From Sporosarcina sp. ANT_H38 (GTDB lineage: Bacteria; Bacillota; Bacilli; Bacillales_A; Planococcaceae), in assembly GCF_008369195.1 (NCBI RefSeq), contig NZ_VOBC01000002.1, positions 248,001 to 312,000 of the forward strand: DNA of 64,000 nucleotides. Reading direction: 5' to 3'. The notes under the pieces were generated by a model that searched no databases, was not told the DNA's origin, and saw only the letters and a list, made by a program, of their open reading frames with translations. Positions within the stretch are counted from its first letter, which is position 1. Every line of letters starts with the position of its first letter. Shown here piece by piece: positions 1-9,205 of the stretch. A program made the translations under genes and the position numbers.

Positions 1-308
1 TGATATTTGATCGGTCCGCCGTGTTATATGATCGGTTAGCGGGATATTTGATCGGTCAACCGTGTTATATAATCGGTTAGCGGGATATTTGCTCGGTTCG
101 CCGTGTTATATGATCGGTTAGCGGGATATTTGCTCGGTCAACCGTGTTATATGATCGGTTATCACGATATTTGCTCGGTCAACCGTGTTATATGATCGGT
201 TATCACGATATTTGCTCGGTCAACCGTGTTATATGATCGGTTATCACGGTATATGCTCGGTCCGCCGTGTTATATAATCGGTCAAAATGATATTTGATCG
301 GTTCACCT
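1..308. repeat. 41-bp tandem repeat array (copy 1)
   Basis: About 7.5 units with an exact 41-bp period: the GATATTTG-like unit start recurs at 2, 43, 84, 125, 166, 207, 248 and 289. Each unit contains the motif TG(A/C)TCGGT twice, 21 and then 20 bp apart, so the motif recurs roughly every two helical turns. The array reaches the left window edge and may continue. It lies downstream of the terminator of the adjacent minus-strand SLH gene. Function unknown; it has no variable spacers, so it is not CRISPR. Confidence 0.93.
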
Positions 309-337
309 ACTGATAGCCGCCACTTAGTACCCATACA

Positions 338-382
338 AAAAAACAGCTCTCTCCAGATATAAAATCCGGAGAGAGCTGTTTT
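338..382 (-). terminator. Rho-independent terminator of SLH gene 1
   Basis: A 12-bp stem (ACAGCTCTCTCC with its complement) is followed on the minus strand by a run of T. It sits just after the stop of the SLH gene ending at 416. Confidence 0.9.
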
Positions 383-415
383 GAAATTGAGTGAGTGTGG
401 TCGCCCAATAATTCA

Positions 416-3397
416 CTATTTCACAATGATTTCTTTATTGAACACAGCTTCGATACCTTGATAGTTTTGAACTGGTGAACCATTGTCTCGGATAAGTTTT
501 ACTCTTAAACTTGTAATATAACTAGCATTCAAATTTATTGGAATCGAGTCCATTACATCATTCCTGTAAATCCCTTGATCTAAAACCTGAAGAATCAAGT
601 CTCCTGCATCGTACCCATAGTTGCCACTCGTATCCAAGTAGATAACATCCCGAATTCCTCCATTAATCTCAACATCTTTCTTTAAAGAAGCATTAATGCC
701 TGTAACAAATGTAGTTGAATTAGAGCTGTCAATTCGAGCAATTGAACTTGCTTTTAGAGGTTGATTATTGAGTGTTACTTCGAAATCGTTCGTCTCTAAT
801 GATTGAATTGCCTCGCTGAAACTAAGTTCGAGTGAACCATCATTTTTAATTGCCGCATGATTGAATTCTGGTTGAGTTTGGTTACCGCTGACAAATCTTA
901 CATCCCCCATTCCAGGATACGCAATCGTATTTTCAGCATTGTCTCGAATATTGTTAACAATAAATGATGCGGTTTTAGTTGTTCTGATACTTGCAGATGG
1001 CACATATACCGTTACGGCAACAGATGTCGCTCTGTCTGCCGATCCATTTGTGACAGCTCTTGATGTATAAGAGCCTGCTGGTAATGCCCTGCCATCCCAC
1101 GAATAGTTATTGATATCTTGAACGGTCAATAAGTTCACGCCACTATCGACGTCAGTCACTGTATAAGTAGCCATTTGCCATGCGCCAGGCGCTACACCAT
1201 CCGCTACAGGTTTATTGGTAACCGCAAAAACTTCAGGACCAGTGGTATCGGAATTTTGAACACTAAACGTTAGTGCTGCAAGTGCATTCGGATTAGGGAT
1301 ATTGGATTTATCAACGACTGTGTTTACTGGGAGACGCAGTTGATATGTGCCATTTGGCAAGGGATGAGCGATTGTTAATGTATTATTTACAATCACTGCA
1401 TTCTGCGAGTTGTAATAGTTTAGGTAAATTGACGTTGCAATTCCTGTATACTGATCTACGGCTGTGATGACATTGTTGTTGCCTATTGCAATATCTTCTG
1501 TGAAACTCGCAACAATTTTACCATCTTTCCATTCAACAGTTTTTAATGCTGGAGCAATCATATCCTGATTAAAAATTACGTTAGTTGAATACAGGGCGGA
1601 ACTGTTTCCACCTGTATCTTTCACGTCAGCATCGACAAATAGAGTCGCATTGTACTTATCATTATAGGATAATACCATACCCGATAAGACAACCGTTTTT
1701 GCATTCTTACCCGTTGACGCTGTGAGGTTGGTCACAGTTCCATTCGAATGGACTATACGGGCTTTATCTTTGAATGATGCAATGTTCATATCTTTATCGT
1801 ACGTTAATTCAATTTTATTACCCCCTGTAACCAATACATTCGTTACAGTTGGAGCAACTGTGTCAGTAGCTATTGTAACGAACGTTTCCACTGGATTTGG
1901 AGATGTCGAGTTGTTATTATAGTCCTTCACATTCGTTAATTTAATGCTTACGGTCGTGCCTACTGAAATTGCTGTGCGCGCCGTAACATCCAATCGATTA
2001 GGGTTAGTAGGATTAGTAGTGACAGTCGCTACTGCATTGTTGACATAAGCGCTAGCACCAGTGGCGTTCACAGGCTCATCAAAAAATAGGGAAAACGAAT
2101 GAGTAGTTGTTTTCGCAGTGGCAGATCCAGACACTAGTTTTGGCGCAATTGTATCATACGCTTTAACATTCATTGTATACTCCTCGAACTTTTCACCTGT
2201 CACTGATTTAATGGCATCTGTTGATTTGAACGTGTATTCCCCATTAAAGACCCCACTTGCAGTTATCGTTAATGTTTTACCATCTGCAGATAACGAGCCT
2301 GTAAGCTGTCCAGCATTCGTAGTCGCACTCGTGACCGTCGTTAGCGTCATATTTCGAACAATATTCGAAGTGTCTACTACAGTTGTTTTAGTAACAGGTG
2401 TTGCAAACTTCACTTCCACTTGTTTAGCGTTAATCGCTTTCACTTCAGTAACAATACGTTCGTTCGTCGCAATGTCAAATGTAACAGCAATTGTTCTTTC
2501 TACTTTCGCTTTACCTTTTGTAAGTGTAACTACATAGTTACCTGCAGTTTTTCCTGCAGTTGCTTTTGCAACAACGCCTTTTTCAGTGACAAGTGAAGTG
2601 ACATAGGCTTGGACTGCTGTTAATTTAACTTCATCAGTTGCGTTGTCTCCACGCGAAATCGTTAATTTACCCGTCTTTAATTGGTTGTACGCTGCTTGTA
2701 CTGCCAATAAATCTTTATCAACTGGTTCTGGCTTAGGCTCTGGTTCCGGCTTTTTTGTCGCAGCTTCACTTCTAAAAATGAAGGAAGCCATTTGCCCGCG
2801 CGTCACAAGTGCATTAGGCGAGAACGTTGTCGGTGTCGTCCCCGTTGTAATTTCGTTGGAATACAATGTTTGAACGAAGCTTTTATGCCATTGCTTATCA
2901 CTGATATCACTAAATGGGTTTCTCTGTGAACCCTCTGCCTTGATACCAAATCCTAGTACAAGCATTTTGGCCATTTGTTTTCTAGTCAGATTAGCTTCAG
3001 GTTTGAACGTGTTATCTACATAACCAGAAATGATTCCCGCTTCAACCAGTGCAGCAATATATCCGTAGTATGCGCTCTTTTTGCTAACGTCCTTAAATCC
3101 TGGATCCTTGACGTTTACCGTATCCAGACCTAAAGTAAGCGCCAAGAATTTTGCAGCATGCTGACGGTTAATGCTTTGACCTGGTTTAAATGTACCATCT
3201 GGGTATCCACCAAAGACGCCTCTCGAGGACAAGTTCATGACAGCTTCGTAAAAGTGATGACTAGGAATGTTCTTGACATCAGAAAATGTCCGTGTTTCCG
3301 CCTTCGTATTTATCGGTGCAACGGCAACCAAAGCACCTGTTGCAACGGTCGTCGCCAACGTCGCCTTAAATAATTTTTGATAACCCGATCTTCTCAT
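416..3397 (-). CDS. SLH-domain surface protein with Ig-like repeats (paralogue 1)
   Basis: A secreted cell-surface protein of about 993 residues. The start is placed at the ATG at 3397 (MRRSGYQKLFKATL), because a GGGGG Shine-Dalgarno lies just upstream and a signal peptide follows directly, cleaved near NTKAE. Three SLH domains follow (each beginning FSDV, FKDV or FSDI, with PDGTFKP or DNTFKPEA turns), which normally anchor proteins to pyruvylated secondary cell-wall polymer. A short Pro/Glu linker (KKPEPEPKPEP) leads into several beta-rich Ig-like segments, seen in phrases such as KAINAKQVEVKFATPV and DTIAPKL. The protein ends without a sorting signal. It is a tandem paralogue of the gene at 4060-7053, similar along its whole length. 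A structural or adhesive role is inferred; no catalytic motif is visible. Confidence 0.93.
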   Translation of the reverse strand: MRRSGYQKLFKATLATTVATGALVAVAPINTKAETRTFSDVKNIPSHHFYEAVMNLSSRGVFGGYPDGTFKPGQSINRQHAAKFLALTLGLDTVNVKDPGFKDVSKKSAYYGYIAALVEAGIISGYVDNTFKPEANLTRKQMAKMLVLGFGIKAEGSQRNPFSDISDKQWHKSFVQTLYSNEITTGTTPTTFSPNALVTRGQMASFIFRSEAATKKPEPEPKPEPVDKDLLAVQAAYNQLKTGKLTISRGDNATDEVKLTAVQAYVTSLVTEKGVVAKATAGKTAGNYVVTLTKGKAKVERTIAVTFDIATNERIVTEVKAINAKQVEVKFATPVTKTTVVDTSNIVRNMTLTTVTSATTNAGQLTGSLSADGKTLTITASGVFNGEYTFKSTDAIKSVTGEKFEEYTMNVKAYDTIAPKLVSGSATAKTTTHSFSLFFDEPVNATGASAYVNNAVATVTTNPTNPNRLDVTARTAISVGTTVSIKLTNVKDYNNNSTSPNPVETFVTIATDTVAPTVTNVLVTGGNKIELTYDKDMNIASFKDKARIVHSNGTVTNLTASTGKNAKTVVLSGMVLSYNDKYNATLFVDADVKDTGGNSSALYSTNVIFNQDMIAPALKTVEWKDGKIVASFTEDIAIGNNNVITAVDQYTGIATSIYLNYYNSQNAVIVNNTLTIAHPLPNGTYQLRLPVNTVVDKSNIPNPNALAALTFSVQNSDTTGPEVFAVTNKPVADGVAPGAWQMATYTVTDVDSGVNLLTVQDINNYSWDGRALPAGSYTSRAVTNGSADRATSVAVTVYVPSASIRTTKTASFIVNNIRDNAENTIAYPGMGDVRFVSGNQTQPEFNHAAIKNDGSLELSFSEAIQSLETNDFEVTLNNQPLKASSIARIDSSNSTTFVTGINASLKKDVEINGGIRDVIYLDTSGNYGYDAGDLILQVLDQGIYRNDVMDSIPINLNASYITSLRVKLIRDNGSPVQNYQGIEAVFNKEIIVK

Positions 3398-3568
3398 CTT
3401 AAAACCCCCATATAATGTGATAATACTACCCATATATGTTTTTTATGATCAAAAAGTAAAAGTCATCGCTAGTACTAGTATAATTTATTCCGCTAAATTG
3501 TTCAACTATTCAATTTATTTTAATTACTTTTACCCGGGTGTTTAGTAGCAATTGGATGACCACTACGA

Positions 3569-3913
3569 GATATATGCTCGGTACGACGGGGTTTATGATT
3601 GGTTTGCGGGATATATGCTCGGTACACCGGGTTTTATGTATAGTTTGCGAGATATATGCTCGGTAAAACGGGTTATATGATCGGTTTGCCAGATATATGC
3701 TCGGTACCTCGGGGTTTATGATCGACTTGCCAGATATATGTTCGGTACGCCGGATTATATGATCGGTCAACATGATATATGCTCGGTCAACCAGGGTTTA
3801 TGATCGGTCAACATGATATATGCTTGGTACACCGAGTTTTATGATCGATCAACATGATATATGCTCGGTACACCGGTTTTTATGATCGGTCAACATGATA
3901 TACGCTCGGTACG
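3569..3913. repeat. 41-bp tandem repeat array (copy 2)
   Basis: About 8.4 units of GATATATGCTCGGTACNCCG plus TTTATGATCGGTCAACAT, period 41 bp. The units are recognisably the same family as the array at 1-308, with the same doubled TCGGT motif. It fills the gap between the two SLH paralogues. The apparent open reading frames through it follow from the period and are not genes. Confidence 0.93.
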
Positions 3914-3942
3914 TGGCGAGTCGCCTATAATAAGTACCAAAC

Positions 3943-3992
3943 AAAAGCAGCTCCAATCCAGAGTTATATTACCTGGATTGGAGCTGCTTTTA
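3943..3992 (-). terminator. Rho-independent terminator of SLH gene 2
   Basis: A 15-bp stem (AGCAGCTCCAATCCA with its complement) is followed on the minus strand by TTTTG. It lies downstream of the SLH gene ending at 4060. Confidence 0.9.
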
Positions 3993-4059
3993 AATTGAGT
4001 GAGTGACCGTAGTCGCCCTGCAACAAATGTTTCTGGGCATACGGGCACCCCATCATTCA

Positions 4060-7053
4060 CTATCTCACAATGAGTTCTTTATAGAATAAAGCTTCGTTCC
4101 CTTGATAATTTTGAACGGGTGAACGATTGTCTCGAATAAGTTTTACTCTTAAACTCGTAACATAATTGGAATTCAAATTGACTTGAACTGAATTCCATTC
4201 ATTGTTTTGGTATGTCTTATAATCTACAACTTCAAGGACCGTATCTGTCCTCGAGTCATATACTCCATTATCATTCGTATCCAAGTAAATCACATCACCG
4301 TAGCTATTATTATTCGTATTCGCATACGTATTATTCGCCACTGAAGCTCTAATACTTACAACAAATGTATCCATATTTGAATTGGAATTATAAACGGAAG
4401 CAATTGAACTTGTTTTTAGAGTAGCATTATTGAGTGTTACCTCAAAATCGTTCGCATCTAATGATTGAATTGCCTCACTGAAACTAAGTGTTAGTGAAGT
4501 GCCTCCCGTGTTAATGGTGCCGTATCTCAATTCCGGTTGGTATTGGTTGCCACTGACAAATGTAACAGTTCCCATTTCGGCTGATGCAATGGTGTTTCCT
4601 GCGTTATCACGAATATTATTGACTGTAAATGGAGCTGTTTTAGTCGTTTGGATTCCAGCTGATGGTACACGAACTGATACTGCAACTGATGTAGCTTTAT
4701 CTGCCGACCCAGTTATAACGGTTGTTACATAAGACCCTACCGGTAATGCTTTGCCATCCCACGTATAGTTACTGATATCTTGAACGGTAGTAAGATTCAC
4801 TCCACTATCAGTATCAATGGCTGTGTACGTGGCCGTTTGCTCAACACCAACTGCTTGTCCATTTCCTACAGGGGAGTTGGTAACAGCAACTACTACCGGA
4901 CGTGATTGATCTGAAGAAATCGCATTTTGAACACTAAATGTTTGTGTTGCAATTGCGTTTGGATTAGGTGTACCGGCTTTATCCACAACTGTGTTGGCTG
5001 GCAAGCGTAATTGATAGTTTCCATTTGGCAATGAATGAGCAATTGTTAATGTATTATTTGCAATCACTGCATTCTGAGAGTTGTAATAGTTTAGGTTGAT
5101 TTGGGTTGCAATGCCTGTTTTTTGATCAATAGCTGTGGCTATCGTATTTCTGCCTATTGCAATATCTTCTGTAAAATTCGCTACAATTTTACCATCTTTA
5201 TAATCAATAGTTGTTAATGCTGGCGCACTATTATCCTTTTCGAAAGTAACGTTTGTTGAATAAAGGGCTGTACTATTGCCAACCGTGTCTTTCGCATCAG
5301 CGTCGACAAATAGAATTACATTGTACGCATTATTGAAAGCCAATCCTGCCCCCGTTAAGATAACCGTTTTTTCATTGGCACCTGCTGAAGCTACAAGATT
5401 TGTCACTGTTCCATTCGAGTGGACGAGACGTGCTCTTCCTTTGAATGAAGCAATATTCATATTTTTATCGTACGTGATTTCTACTCTATTTTCGCCTATA
5501 ACCTTTGCATTGAGCACAATTGGAGCAATTGTGTCAGCAGAAATTGTAACTGCCGTTTCTACCGAATTCGGCGTTGTTAAGTTATTATTATAATCCTTCA
5601 CATTCACCAATTTAACGGTCGCTGTCGTACCGGCAGCAACTTGTTTACTAGAGGTCACATCTAAACGATTTGGATTCGTTGGGTTGTTCGCAACAGTCGC
5701 AGCTCCATTATTGACATAAGCGATGACGCCAGCAGCATTAACAGGCTCATCGAATAGTAGGGCAAACGAGTTCGTAGATGTTTTCGCAGCGGCTGATCCT
5801 GAAACAAGTTTCGGTGCAACTTTATCATTCGCTTTGACAATCGCTGTGTACTCATCGAACTTTTCACCTGTCTCTGATTTAATGGCAGCCGTTGATTTGA
5901 ACGCATACTCACCATCAAAAACCCAATTTGCAGTAATCGTTAACGTTTTACCATCTTCGGACAATGAGCCTTTCAGTTGTCCAGGATTCACAGTCGCACC
6001 CGAAACCATTGTAAACGCAATATTTTGGACTTCATTTGTAGCGTTTAGTATAGTTGTTTTAGTAACAGGTGTTGCAAATTTCACTTCAACTTGTTTAGCG
6101 TTAATCGCTGTCACTTCGGTAACAAAACGGTCATCCGCTGCAAAGCCAAATGTTATAGCAATCGTTTTGTCTACTTTCGCTTCACCTTTTGTCAATGTCA
6201 CTACGTAATTTCCAGCTGTTGTACTTGCTGCGACTTTTGCAACAACGCCATTTTCAGTAATAAGTGAAGTAATATAGGCTTGAACTGCCGCAAGTTTCGT
6301 GGCATCCGTTGCATCATTGCCCCGTGAAACAGTGACTGCACCATCTTTTAATTGACTCACGGCTGCTTCTACGGCTACCTTGTCGACATCTACTGGTTCG
6401 GGTTTTGGCGTTACGATCGCTTCACTTCTGAAAACGAATGAAGCCATTTGCCCGCGCGTTACGACTGCGTTCGGCGAGAATTTTGTTGGTGTTGTACCCG
6501 TAGTAATTTCATTTGCATACAATTCCTGGACAAATTCAGCATGCCATTGCTTATCATTAATATCGCTAAATGGAAGTTTTACAGTTTTCGTTTCGTTAAA
6601 TTCAAAACCAAGTACAATCATTTTCGCCATTTGTGCCCTTGATAGACTAGCCTCAGGTTTGAATGTGTTATCTACATATCCCGAAATGATTCCTGCTTCA
6701 ACAAGCGCTGCAATATGTCCATAGTATGGGCTCGTTTTGCTAACGTCTTTAAATCCTGGATTCTGGACGTTTTTCGTATCCAAACCTAACGCAAGGGCCA
6801 ATAGTTTCGCAGCATCCTGGCGCGTAATGCTTTTACCTGGTTTGAATGTCCCATCCGGATATCCACTAATCATGCCTCTTGCAGTAAAATCCATAACCGC
6901 TTCATAAAAGTGATGACTTGGGATGTCCTTAACATCAGAAAACGTCGGATTCGCCGCCTGCGTATTCATGGGTGCAACGGCAACAAATGCGCCTGCTGCA
7001 ACCGTTGTTGCTAACATGGCTTTGAATATTTTTTCATAATTTAATTTCTCCAT
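4060..7053 (-). CDS. SLH-domain surface protein with Ig-like repeats (paralogue 2)
   Basis: Secreted protein of about 997 residues. The ATG at 7053 (MEKLNYEKIFKAML) is preferred over a TTG two codons upstream; a GGGGG Shine-Dalgarno precedes it. The layout matches paralogue 1: a signal peptide ending near NTQAA, three SLH domains, a PKPEPVDVDK linker and then Ig-like beta-rich modules to the C terminus. The two proteins share long stretches, for example NNTLTIAHSLPNG here against NNTLTIAHPLPNG in the neighbour, and the same ending (NYQGNEA..ELIV). The gene, its terminator and the 41-bp array appear duplicated together. It is probably a non-covalently attached cell-wall protein; its ligand or enzymatic activity cannot be read from the sequence. 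Confidence 0.93.
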   Translation of the reverse strand: MEKLNYEKIFKAMLATTVAAGAFVAVAPMNTQAANPTFSDVKDIPSHHFYEAVMDFTARGMISGYPDGTFKPGKSITRQDAAKLLALALGLDTKNVQNPGFKDVSKTSPYYGHIAALVEAGIISGYVDNTFKPEASLSRAQMAKMIVLGFEFNETKTVKLPFSDINDKQWHAEFVQELYANEITTGTTPTKFSPNAVVTRGQMASFVFRSEAIVTPKPEPVDVDKVAVEAAVSQLKDGAVTVSRGNDATDATKLAAVQAYITSLITENGVVAKVAASTTAGNYVVTLTKGEAKVDKTIAITFGFAADDRFVTEVTAINAKQVEVKFATPVTKTTILNATNEVQNIAFTMVSGATVNPGQLKGSLSEDGKTLTITANWVFDGEYAFKSTAAIKSETGEKFDEYTAIVKANDKVAPKLVSGSAAAKTSTNSFALLFDEPVNAAGVIAYVNNGAATVANNPTNPNRLDVTSSKQVAAGTTATVKLVNVKDYNNNLTTPNSVETAVTISADTIAPIVLNAKVIGENRVEITYDKNMNIASFKGRARLVHSNGTVTNLVASAGANEKTVILTGAGLAFNNAYNVILFVDADAKDTVGNSTALYSTNVTFEKDNSAPALTTIDYKDGKIVANFTEDIAIGRNTIATAIDQKTGIATQINLNYYNSQNAVIANNTLTIAHSLPNGNYQLRLPANTVVDKAGTPNPNAIATQTFSVQNAISSDQSRPVVVAVTNSPVGNGQAVGVEQTATYTAIDTDSGVNLTTVQDISNYTWDGKALPVGSYVTTVITGSADKATSVAVSVRVPSAGIQTTKTAPFTVNNIRDNAGNTIASAEMGTVTFVSGNQYQPELRYGTINTGGTSLTLSFSEAIQSLDANDFEVTLNNATLKTSSIASVYNSNSNMDTFVVSIRASVANNTYANTNNNSYGDVIYLDTNDNGVYDSRTDTVLEVVDYKTYQNNEWNSVQVNLNSNYVTSLRVKLIRDNRSPVQNYQGNEALFYKELIVR

Positions 7054-7494
7054 CTTCAAACCCCCATTTAGTGTAGTAGTCCTTCGTACATACTTTCGTT
7101 ATCGCCCATTCTTATAGTAGTATGTTAGATTTTTAATCCACCACAAATATTTAAAAATACAAATCATTCGTATTAATAGTATAATTTAACTGGTAATATT
7201 ATGCAACTTAGTTTTAATTAGTATATAGGTCGATTTAATGATTCTATTAAACCCCACTTCGTCTTACGGTGCCTTAAACAGTAGCAATGGTGTTAATGCC
7301 TTGTAGAAATACCGGTTATGTTGTACGTTTTTCGAGACTTTAACTCTAATGGTGACCCATTCACAAACGTTATAACCGATTCCCCCTTCTTCAATGATAA
7401 ATTATTAAGACACGCTTTATTAAGTAAGTTTCTTGGAGATAACTTGCACAGGATACTGCAAAGCAGCTGCAAAATTATTCATTTAAACTAGTAC

Positions 7495-7796
7495 GTTTCC
7501 GGCTCGCTTTAGGCTAAAATAATCACGACAGGTTTAAGGAGGAATTGCAATTCATTCCTCCTCGAAGGACAGGTGTGGGAAGAAGAGACTTCGTCACTTC
7601 TTCCCACACCCCTTTCGGTCATCCTGTTGCGATTAGTTGCCTGTCGCGTACCTACAACGTTCAAGTAAAAATTGCAGTTACTTGGAAATTAAGATTAGAT
7701 GACTTTCAACAAAATTTATTGGTGCCCGAAGATACAATTTCGGGCACGCTTGAATTTTCTACAATGCGTACCATACTTACTTTTAGCAAAATCATG
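7495..7796 (+). repeat. Dispersed intergenic repeat, copy 1
   Basis: Shared blocks with 21688-21913 in the same order and orientation: TTTCCGGCTCGCT, TAGTTGCCTGTCGCGT, CCTACAANGTTCAAGT, the CCCGAAGAT..TTTCGGGCAC hairpin and CTTACTTTTAGCAAA. The copies differ by point changes and an insertion that carries the 7572-7610 inverted repeat. No ORF is conserved between them. Confidence 0.8.
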
Positions 7797-7935
7797 TTGG
7801 TCAACTTGTGATATCTTGTAGACATTAACACTTCCTTAAAAGAAGAAAAGCGCAAGTGCCTGTTCACTCGAGGGGCTAGGCACTGCAGTCTAGACAGTAG
7901 TCCAGTTCAAAGACTTATACTCTCTTATCTCTGAA

Positions 7936-7974
7936 CAAAAAGAAAGAGTGAAGGAAATATCTCCCTCACTCTTC
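7936..7974 (-). terminator. Terminator of the amidohydrolase operon
   Basis: A stem AAGAGTGAGGGA pairs with TTCCTTCACTCTT on the minus strand and is followed by TCTTTTTG. It is placed immediately after the amidohydrolase stop codon. Confidence 0.8.
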
Positions 7975-7981
7975 ACCTTAC

Positions 7982-9205
7982 TCAATTAGTTGAAATAAGC
8001 TTACCATTTACCATAACGAGCCTGTCGGCCGGTTTACGTGCGACTACTTCAGCAGAAGATGCTGCATTAAAGAAGATGAAATCAGCTGCATCTTGTACTT
8101 TTGGCCAAACTTGTTTTCCTTCTTGATCCAAAGGAGTAATACCGCCTGTCACCCATTTTAACGAATTTCGTAGTGAGCGCTCATCAATTTTACGTGTGAG
8201 TTCACAAAAACGAGTTGCTTTTTCTAATACATCTCCTGTTCCGTATGGGCTCCAAGAATCATAAAATCCATCACAGCCAAAGTGGACAGGTACTCCATAT
8301 GCGTCCAAAAGATCGATAGGCGGAATAATTCTGCCTTGATTGATAGGTATGGTGGACATGATGGCGACTCGTTGCTCAGCTAGGCGCTTAGCAATCACTT
8401 CTTGTTGAGATATAGGTACATCGCCCAGGCAGAATGAATGGCTTAATGCCGTCCTTCCTTTATAATTTGCATCTTCCACTATATCAATCCACTTATCAGC
8501 TGTGTAATATCCGACAAAGCCCCCGTCATGTAAATGAATATCCACATCTGCATTAAATTCCACTGCAATGTCCATTACTTCATGGAGTGACTTTTCGATT
8601 GCACCATCAATTCCTGCGGGATCTAGTCCGCCAACCATTGTTGCTCCACTGCGCATCGCTTCCCGCATAAGAGCCGGGACTTGATCGCGAAGGAGACCGT
8701 GCTGTGGAAATGCGATTACCTCTGCTGTTACTTTACCTTCAAAGTCTTTAAGTGCTTCAAGGACACCTTCTAAGTTTTTTAACCCTATATACGGGTCAAT
8801 ATTTACATGTGTCCGAATATGTGTTGAACCATTTTTCAATAATGTTTCAATCATTTTCGTTGCCCGTTGTTTTGCCGTCGTCGACAATTCAACTAATTCT
8901 TTTGCTTCAAACGACAGGCGCTCCGCCAAATTGGAAACTGGAATACATGCTTTCCAATCTAGGCTTAAATAGGTTTTATCCAAATGATTATGCATTTCTT
9001 TAAAGGTCGGAACGGCAAGCTTTCCTTTCATATCGATCACGGTAATGTTAGTTGGAACAGCATCAGTAGCTTTCACTATTTCTACAATCTTCCCATCTTC
9101 TATTTTTAGATGAAAAAGTGCTGTGATTGTTTCAACAGATCCGTTGTCGATTACTCTTTCGCCTGTCTCTAGTTTGACATTTGTCAGCAATTTTACTTCT
9201 GTCAT
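7982..9205 (-). CDS. Cytosine deaminase-like amidohydrolase (paralogue 1)
   Basis: A 407-residue metal-dependent hydrolase of the amidohydrolase superfamily, CodA-like branch. Metal-site motifs are in order: HNHLDK (H-x-H, about residue 72), DIHLHD, LSHSF and FGCDGF (the conserved Asp). There is no signal peptide, so it is cytoplasmic. Its ATG overlaps the stop of the upstream paralogue (ATGA at 9202-9205), and an AAGGAGG site sits inside that gene, so the two are translationally coupled. The operon starts with a family 5 binding protein, and the divergent operon encodes the importer, so the enzyme probably deaminates or hydrolyses an imported nitrogen compound. The exact substrate cannot be deduced; cytosine itself is only one possibility. 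Confidence 0.88.
   Translation of the reverse strand: MTEVKLLTNVKLETGERVIDNGSVETITALFHLKIEDGKIVEIVKATDAVPTNITVIDMKGKLAVPTFKEMHNHLDKTYLSLDWKACIPVSNLAERLSFEAKELVELSTTAKQRATKMIETLLKNGSTHIRTHVNIDPYIGLKNLEGVLEALKDFEGKVTAEVIAFPQHGLLRDQVPALMREAMRSGATMVGGLDPAGIDGAIEKSLHEVMDIAVEFNADVDIHLHDGGFVGYYTADKWIDIVEDANYKGRTALSHSFCLGDVPISQQEVIAKRLAEQRVAIMSTIPINQGRIIPPIDLLDAYGVPVHFGCDGFYDSWSPYGTGDVLEKATRFCELTRKIDERSLRNSLKWVTGGITPLDQEGKQVWPKVQDAADFIFFNAASSAEVVARKPADRLVMVNGKLISTN

Larger units (their letters stand above)
7060..7981. other. Intergenic region with hairpins and one copy of a dispersed ~300-bp repeat
   Basis: No convincing gene. It holds the upstream region of the SLH gene, an inverted repeat at 7572-7610 (18 bp with one mismatch), a smaller one around 7537-7562, a GTGCCCGAA hairpin at 7732-7757, and a GTGCCT/AGGCAC hairpin near 7852-7883. 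Positions 7495-7796 match 21688-21913. Confidence 0.7.

Noticed and set aside
1..308. CRISPR array
   Set aside because: The repeats are directly contiguous with a 41-bp period and have no unique spacers; no cas genes are present.
3510..3773. An 87-codon minus-strand ORF in the gap between SLH genes
   Set aside because: It runs through the 41-bp array, whose period creates repeating peptide-like patterns; no ribosome site.
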